This document shows, one piece after another, positions 6,218 through 7,606 of a stretch of 7,606 nt of DNA. The position numbers and the translations under genes are program-made. The first letter of the stretch is position 1; the number at the start of each line of letters is the position of its first letter. The notes under the pieces were generated by a model, which was not told the DNA's origin, made no database searches, and saw only the letters and a list, made by a program, of their open reading frames with translations. The stretch comes from an uncultured Thermoleophilia bacterium (GTDB lineage Bacteria > Actinomycetota > Thermoleophilia > UBA2241), in contig CAIXSE010000195.1 in NCBI GenBank assembly GCA_903921965.1, forward strand, positions 1-7,606. Direction: 5' to 3'.

Positions 6218-7489
6218 GTGAGCATCTTCAAGCATCAGACGCAGGACGTGCAGGCGGGCGCGGCGGGCGAATCGGGCACCGCCGGCGACGCAGCCGCCCC
6301 GGCGCCGGCCGCCCAGCCTCAGCAGCCCTTCACCGTTCCGCCCTGGCTGCGCCAGTTCGGGCTCGCCAGCTGGCTGGTCATAGGCATCGCCGTCATCGTC
6401 ATCGCCGTGGTCGCGCTCACCGGCTGGCTGATGACACTCTTCATCCCCACCCTGTTCGCCGCCCTGCTCGGGGCCACGTTCCTGCCGGTGTGCGACTGGT
6501 TCGAGCGCCACCACATGAAGCGCTGGCTCGCGACCACACTCACGATGCTGCTCATCGCGCTCATCTTCGTGGTCGTCGTCCTCATCGTGGTCCTCGGTGT
6601 GTTCAGCGAGTTCCCGACCGTGAAGGCCAACCTCTCACAGGCCTCCGACGACATCGGCTCGTGGCTGCAGAGCCATCACGTGGACATCTCCCCCGACCAG
6701 ATCAGGGGTGCGTTCCAGAAGCTCGCCCCGGCCGTGATCGACGGCGCCGTCAACGTGCTGCTGAAGGGCGTGAACAGCGTCTCCGTCTTCATCTTCGGGG
6801 TGTTCATCGGCATCAACATCCTCGCCTACTTCCTGGCCGACGGCCGCGGCCTCGGCCGCTGGGTCTCGCGCCACATGGGGCCCGTGCCGCCGCCGGTCGC
6901 GTACAGCATCCTCGCCGGCGCCGCCCGCTCCCTGCGCGGCTACATCTGGGGGAGCACGCTCATCGGCATCTTCAACGGCGTGGTGATGTTCCTCGGGGCG
7001 CTCGTCCTCGGCGTGCCGCTGGCCGCGACCATCGGCATCGTCGGCTGGTTCACCAACTACATCCCGACGTTCGGCGCCATCATCGGGGGTGCGTTCGCGG
7101 TGCTCGTGGCGCTGGCCTCCGGCGGCGTGACGACCGCCATCCTCATGCTCGTCGTGCTCCTCATCGCGAACGGACCGCTGCAGACGGTGGTCTCGCAGTT
7201 CGCCCTGGGCGCGGCCCTCAAGCTGCACCCGCTGGCCGTGCTGTTCGTGACCACGGCCGGGATGATCATGTTCGGGGCGCTGGGAGGCATCGTCGCGGCG
7301 CCGTTCCTCAAGGTGGCCATCGACGCGCGCCGCCAGCTGAAGGCCGCCGGGCTGTTCGCGTCGCCCGGCGCCGCCCCGGCCGGTGTGGGAGGCGGGCTGC
7401 CGCCCGGCCTCGACGCGGATGCGCCGCCGGGCGCCGCCGCCGTAGAGGGCCCGGCCGGGCCGGCGCCCGAAGGCGCCCCGGCCGGCTGA
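6218..7489 (+). CDS. AI-2E family transporter (PF01594 membrane protein)
   Basis: A 423-residue polytopic inner-membrane protein with about eight hydrophobic segments (roughly 49-70, 72-92, 104-130, 187-206, 242-265, 267-298, 304-318, 338-366). A soluble stretch at 131-170 follows the third helix, as is usual for the family. Signature regions are GYIWGSTLIGIFNG (241-254), LGVPLAATIGIVGWF (264-278), YIPTFGAIIGG (281-291) and LHPLAVLF...GALGGIVAAPF (336-363). The family includes proteins reported to export autoinducer-2 (TqsA) and others acting as Na+ or K+/H+ antiporters, so the name does not settle the substrate. The N-terminus (11-38) and the C-terminus (380-423) are Ala/Pro/Gly-rich and unlikely to be folded; the tail is longer than in many homologues. 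The start is GTG 6218 after a G-rich ribosome binding site. It is divergent from the MarR-fusion operon and could share its operator. Confidence 0.91.
   Translation: MSIFKHQTQDVQAGAAGESGTAGDAAAPAPAAQPQQPFTVPPWLRQFGLASWLVIGIAVIVIAVVALTGWLMTLFIPTLFAALLGATFLPVCDWFERHHMKRWLATTLTMLLIALIFVVVVLIVVLGVFSEFPTVKANLSQASDDIGSWLQSHHVDISPDQIRGAFQKLAPAVIDGAVNVLLKGVNSVSVFIFGVFIGINILAYFLADGRGLGRWVSRHMGPVPPPVAYSILAGAARSLRGYIWGSTLIGIFNGVVMFLGALVLGVPLAATIGIVGWFTNYIPTFGAIIGGAFAVLVALASGGVTTAILMLVVLLIANGPLQTVVSQFALGAALKLHPLAVLFVTTAGMIMFGALGGIVAAPFLKVAIDARRQLKAAGLFASPGAAPAGVGGGLPPGLDADAPPGAAAVEGPAGPAPEGAPAG
7451..7485 (+). terminator. Strong hairpin overlapping the 3' end of the AI-2E gene
   Basis: CCGGCCGG (7451-7458) pairs with 7478-7485, and GGCGCC (7462-7467) with 7472-7477, closing a CGAA loop with one 3-base bulge: 14 base pairs ending one base before the TGA stop (7487-7489). 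It could terminate transcription, but it lies within codons of the Pro/Gly/Ala tail, so it may reflect composition. The remaining 7490-7606 shows no gene I can support. Confidence 0.36.
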
Positions 7490-7606
7490 CCTCCGCCGAG
7501 CGCCCGCGCCGGCTGACGCCCTCGGATCGTCCACGCCGTCCAGAGCCAACGTCCACCGCCGGCAGGGATGGTCACCCTGTCGCCACGCTATGCGTTCGCT
7601 GCAGAA

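Noticed and set aside
7481..7517. 10-bp direct repeat GCCGGCTGAC at 7481 and 7508
   Set aside because: Short and GC-rich; not distinguishable from chance.
7568..7606. Possible start of a further plus-strand gene (13 codons from ATG 7568)
   Set aside because: Too short to recognise, and the GGCAGGG before it is too close to the ATG to be a convincing ribosome binding site.
1..7606. CRISPR array, tRNA, rRNA, insertion sequence ends or attachment site
   Set aside because: No regularly spaced repeats, cloverleaf, transposase or integrase pattern seen on either strand.

Overview
The window is a very GC-rich (roughly 70-75% by eye), densely coded stretch of chromosome. It reads like a high-GC actinobacterial-type genome: GTG starts, strong GGAGG-type ribosome binding sites, TAGACT/TAGCAT-like -10 boxes, and GC-rich hairpins without U-tracts. 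I cannot name the genus from this sequence. It holds six complete genes and one partial gene, with no RNA gene, CRISPR array, insertion sequence or integrase.

Layout from left to right. (1) Bases 1-189, minus strand: the first 63 codons of a hemerythrin (HHE) domain protein, running off the left edge. (2) Bases 190-425: a divergent intergenic region with a 27-bp near-perfect direct repeat and a TATGAT box. (3) Bases 426-1937, plus: glycerol kinase glpK, complete, without glpF or glpD beside it. (4) Bases 1938-2015: a short convergent gap with a GC-rich hairpin. (5) Bases 2016-2492, minus: a single-domain universal stress protein. (6) Bases 2594-3520, minus: a QueG-like protein with two predicted 4Fe-4S clusters that lacks QueG hallmark residues. 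(7) Bases 3641-4918, minus: a DHA3-type MFS exporter. (8) Bases 4926-6035, minus: a MarR-type winged-helix regulator fused to a C-terminal repetitive beta domain of the DUF4097/toastrack kind. (9) Bases 6036-6217: a divergent promoter region with an AT-rich island and the perfect palindrome CAAATcATTTG. (10) Bases 6218-7489, plus: an AI-2E family (PF01594) membrane protein with a Pro/Gly/Ala-rich tail ending in a strong hairpin. (11) Bases 7490-7606: no gene I can support.

The clearest functional unit is the minus-strand pair at 6035-3641. The MarR-beta-domain fusion is translated first and its stop codon overlaps the ribosome binding site of the MFS exporter. The pair reads out of the AT-rich palindrome region and ends at a 13-bp perfect hairpin (3572-3604). 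The simplest model is a ligand-sensing, self-repressing regulator controlling an efflux pump, possibly also the divergent AI-2E gene. The fused beta domain is the least ordinary feature here. The QueG-like gene appears to have its own promoter (TAGACT, 3551-3546) and an unusual GTG start. The hemerythrin, universal stress and Fe-S proteins suggest a general stress or redox flavour, but nothing in the sequence ties them into one pathway.
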